Origin: Pelobacter sp. UBA6093
GTDB taxonomy: Bacteria > Desulfobacterota > Desulfuromonadia > Desulfuromonadales > Syntrophotaleaceae
NCBI GenBank assembly: GCA_002435955.1
Contig: DIWZ01000032.1
Location: 62,001 to 126,000 of the forward strand
Length of the DNA: 64,000 bases
Direction: 5' to 3'
Position numbers and translations under genes: made by a program. The notes beneath the pieces were generated by a model, which ran no database searches, was not told where the DNA came from, and saw only the letters and a program-made list of their open reading frames with translations. Every line of letters begins with the position of its first letter. Position 1 is the first letter of the stretch. This document shows, in pieces, positions 62,342 through 64,000 of the stretch.

Positions 62342-64000
62342 TTAGCGAGGCACTGGCATCTCATCGAACTGCAGATAGCGGTAGAGCGCTGCAGCACGAG
62401 GCGCTACCCGCTCCTGAAAGATGGAAAAATACTCCTTGGGAGTAGGAATCCGGCCCAGAGTGCTGATGATGGCCGCCAGCTCCGCAGAACCGAGATAGAC
62501 TTGCGCACCATCGCCGAGGCGATTATCAAAATTGCGCGTCGAAGTGGAAAAAACCCGCGACTTGGCAAGAACTCGCGCCTGGTTGCCCATACACAAGGAA
62601 CAACCGGGGATTTCAATACGACCGCCGATGGCACTGAATGTGGCAAACAGCGCTTCATCCTTCAGCTGCAGGTTGTCCATGCGGGTCGGCGGACAGATCC
62701 AGGTGCGCACCCGGGCATTGCAAGGCTGGCCTTCCCAGATAGCCGCCGCGGCCCGAAAATGTCCGATATTGGACATGCAGGAACCGATAAATACATCCTC
62801 GATGATCTCACCGGCAATTTTCGACAACGGACGCACATCGTCCGGATCGTTGGGGCAGCAGACTAACGGCTCCTTTAATTCATCCAGATCGACCTCTACG
62901 ACGGCTGCATACCGGGCATGAGGGTCGGCCCGCAGCAGACGGGGATTTTCCAACCACTGTTCGACCGCGGCAATGCGTTGTTCCAGGGTTTCGGCTGCCT
63001 GATAACCATCATCGATCAGGCTTCTCATCAGGGCTACGTTGGAACGCATGAAGGCCGCCACCTTCTCTTCGGACAGCTGGATGCAGCCTGCCGCCGCGCT
63101 GCGCTCGGCCGCTGCGCAGGTTAATTCGAAGGCCTGTTCCACAGTCAAGTCCTCGAGTCCTTCCATCTCCAGAATGCGACCGTTGAAAATGTTTTTCTTG
63201 TTCTTTTTCGGAACCGTCAAAAGTCCCTGACCGATAGCCGTATAAGGGATGGAGTTCACCACATCGCGCAGGGTAATGCCCGGTTGCAAGGCCCCCTTGA
63301 AGCGCACCAGCACCGACTCCGGCATATCCAGCGGCATGAAACCGAGAGCGCCGGCAAATGCCACCAGTCCCGAACCAGCCGGAAAGGAGATCCCCACGGG
63401 AAAGCGCGTATGCGAATCGCCGCCGGTACCGACGGTGTCCGGTAGCAACAACCGATTCAACCAGCTGTGAATAATGCCATCGCCCGGGCGCAAAGCCACC
63501 CCGCCGCGCTGCGCCATGAACTCCGGAAGGGTGTGATGAATTTTGACATCCGCAGGTTTGGGATAAGCGGCGGTGTGGCAGAAGGACTGCATGAACAGCG
63601 GCGTCTGAAATTTCAGACAGGCCAGTTCCTTTAATTCATCGGCGGTCATCGGCCCGGTGGTATCCTGAGAGCCGACCGTGGTCATGCGCGGCTCGCAAGC
63701 GGTCCCCGGCAACACCCCGGGCAATCCGCAAGCCTTGCCCACCAGTTTCTGTGCCAGGGTATAGCCCTGGTCAGGCAGCGGTACCGGATTATCCGGCAGG
63801 GTAAAGAGAGTCGCGGGTCCCATCTTCAGGGCCTGACGCGCCCGCCCGGTCAATGCTCGACCGATAATCAGGGGAATTCGGCCACCGGCACGGTATTCAT
63901 CCGGAAGAGTATTGGGCGCCAGATCGAAGGTCGTCAGCACCCGACCGGCATCGTCCAGGATGCGCCCCGCAAGAGGTTCAATAGTGACTTCGGCGCCATG
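62342..64000 (-). CDS. acnB: Aconitate hydratase B (AcnB), 5' end outside the window
   Basis: About 552 residues visible, open to the right edge. AcnB features: TVGSQDTTGPMTADELKELA, GTGGDSHTRFPVGISFPAGSG (substrate/cluster region), the cluster cysteine in VFIGSCMSNIGHFR and the CxxC-containing IEIPGCSLCMGNQARV. It ends PRAAALYRYLQFDEMP. AcnB interconverts citrate and isocitrate with a [4Fe-4S] cluster. Roughly the N-terminal third, with the HEAT-like domain, is missing because of the window edge, not a break in the gene. Confidence 0.95.
   Translation of the reverse strand, partial: HGAEVTIEPLAGRILDDAGRVLTTFDLAPNTLPDEYRAGGRIPLIIGRALTGRARQALKMGPATLFTLPDNPVPLPDQGYTLAQKLVGKACGLPGVLPGTACEPRMTTVGSQDTTGPMTADELKELACLKFQTPLFMQSFCHTAAYPKPADVKIHHTLPEFMAQRGGVALRPGDGIIHSWLNRLLLPDTVGTGGDSHTRFPVGISFPAGSGLVAFAGALGFMPLDMPESVLVRFKGALQPGITLRDVVNSIPYTAIGQGLLTVPKKNKKNIFNGRILEMEGLEDLTVEQAFELTCAAAERSAAAGCIQLSEEKVAAFMRSNVALMRSLIDDGYQAAETLEQRIAAVEQWLENPRLLRADPHARYAAVVEVDLDELKEPLVCCPNDPDDVRPLSKIAGEIIEDVFIGSCMSNIGHFRAAAAIWEGQPCNARVRTWICPPTRMDNLQLKDEALFATFSAIGGRIEIPGCSLCMGNQARVLAKSRVFSTSTRNFDNRLGDGAQVYLGSAELAAIISTLGRIPTPKEYFSIFQERVAPRAAALYRYLQFDEMPVPR

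Noticed and set aside
62342..64000. Truncated aconitase pseudogene
   Set aside because: The reading frame is open to the window edge with all visible motifs intact, so the missing part is due to the window limit.

Overview
The window looks like a chromosomal segment of an anaerobic, diazotrophic deltaproteobacterium-type organism (Desulfobacterota, Desulfuromonadia). It most resembles the Pelobacter/Syntrophotalea and Geobacter side of that group. This rests on gene content and order: nif cofactor genes with sigma-54 promoters and an ANTAR-like leader, a Myxococcus/Geobacter-style type IV pilus cluster with shikimate genes embedded, futalosine-pathway MqnA, and AcnB. Species identity is inference; no database search was possible.

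Region 1 (1-12300, + strand) concerns the nitrogenase cofactor and molybdenum. It holds the end of a NifB/NifX-type cofactor-binding domain gene. Next come three translationally coupled genes: a cytoplasmic solute-binding-like protein with a DUF1858-like N-terminus, a small P-loop GTPase, and a soluble ABC ATPase. Then come nifB, modABC, nifV, a ferritin-like protein, a GNAT protein, and an ACT-domain/UPF0210 pair. nifB and nifV each have a GG-N10-GC sigma-54 promoter. The nifB leader contains two hexaloop hairpins, the second overlapping an intrinsic terminator, which is the architecture of ANTAR antitermination. The nifV leader carries the same loop sequence. The soluble three-gene set and these leaders are the most interesting parts of the window.

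Region 2 (12300-21050, mostly - strand) has tRNA-Leu(UAA), then, in transcription order, aroB, a TPR gene, a Roadblock gene, aroQ, an aminopeptidase P gene, accB, accC, a tolC-like gene and mqnA.

Region 3 (21050-41900, - strand) is the main type IV pilus locus. In transcription order it is pilB, pilT, pilC, pilS, pilR, pilA, a second long pilin, an ABC ATPase, an ABC-2 permease, a TPR membrane protein, pilD, pilM, pilN, pilO, pilP, pilQ and aroC. pilA has its own sigma-54 promoter.

Region 4 (42000-58900, - strand) contains aroE, ribF, rnr and a DUF1015 gene. It also contains a second pilus module: an NtrC-type two-component pair followed by fimT, pilV, pilW, pilX, a PA14-containing pilY1 and a pilE-like pilin.

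Region 5 (58900-64000) holds an MFS transporter, a heptanucleotide tandem repeat that runs into the 3' end of an ornithine-cyclodeaminase-type gene, an HD-domain gene and the truncated acnB. Several intergenic spaces contain inverted repeats built on CACGAAG/GCGAAG units.
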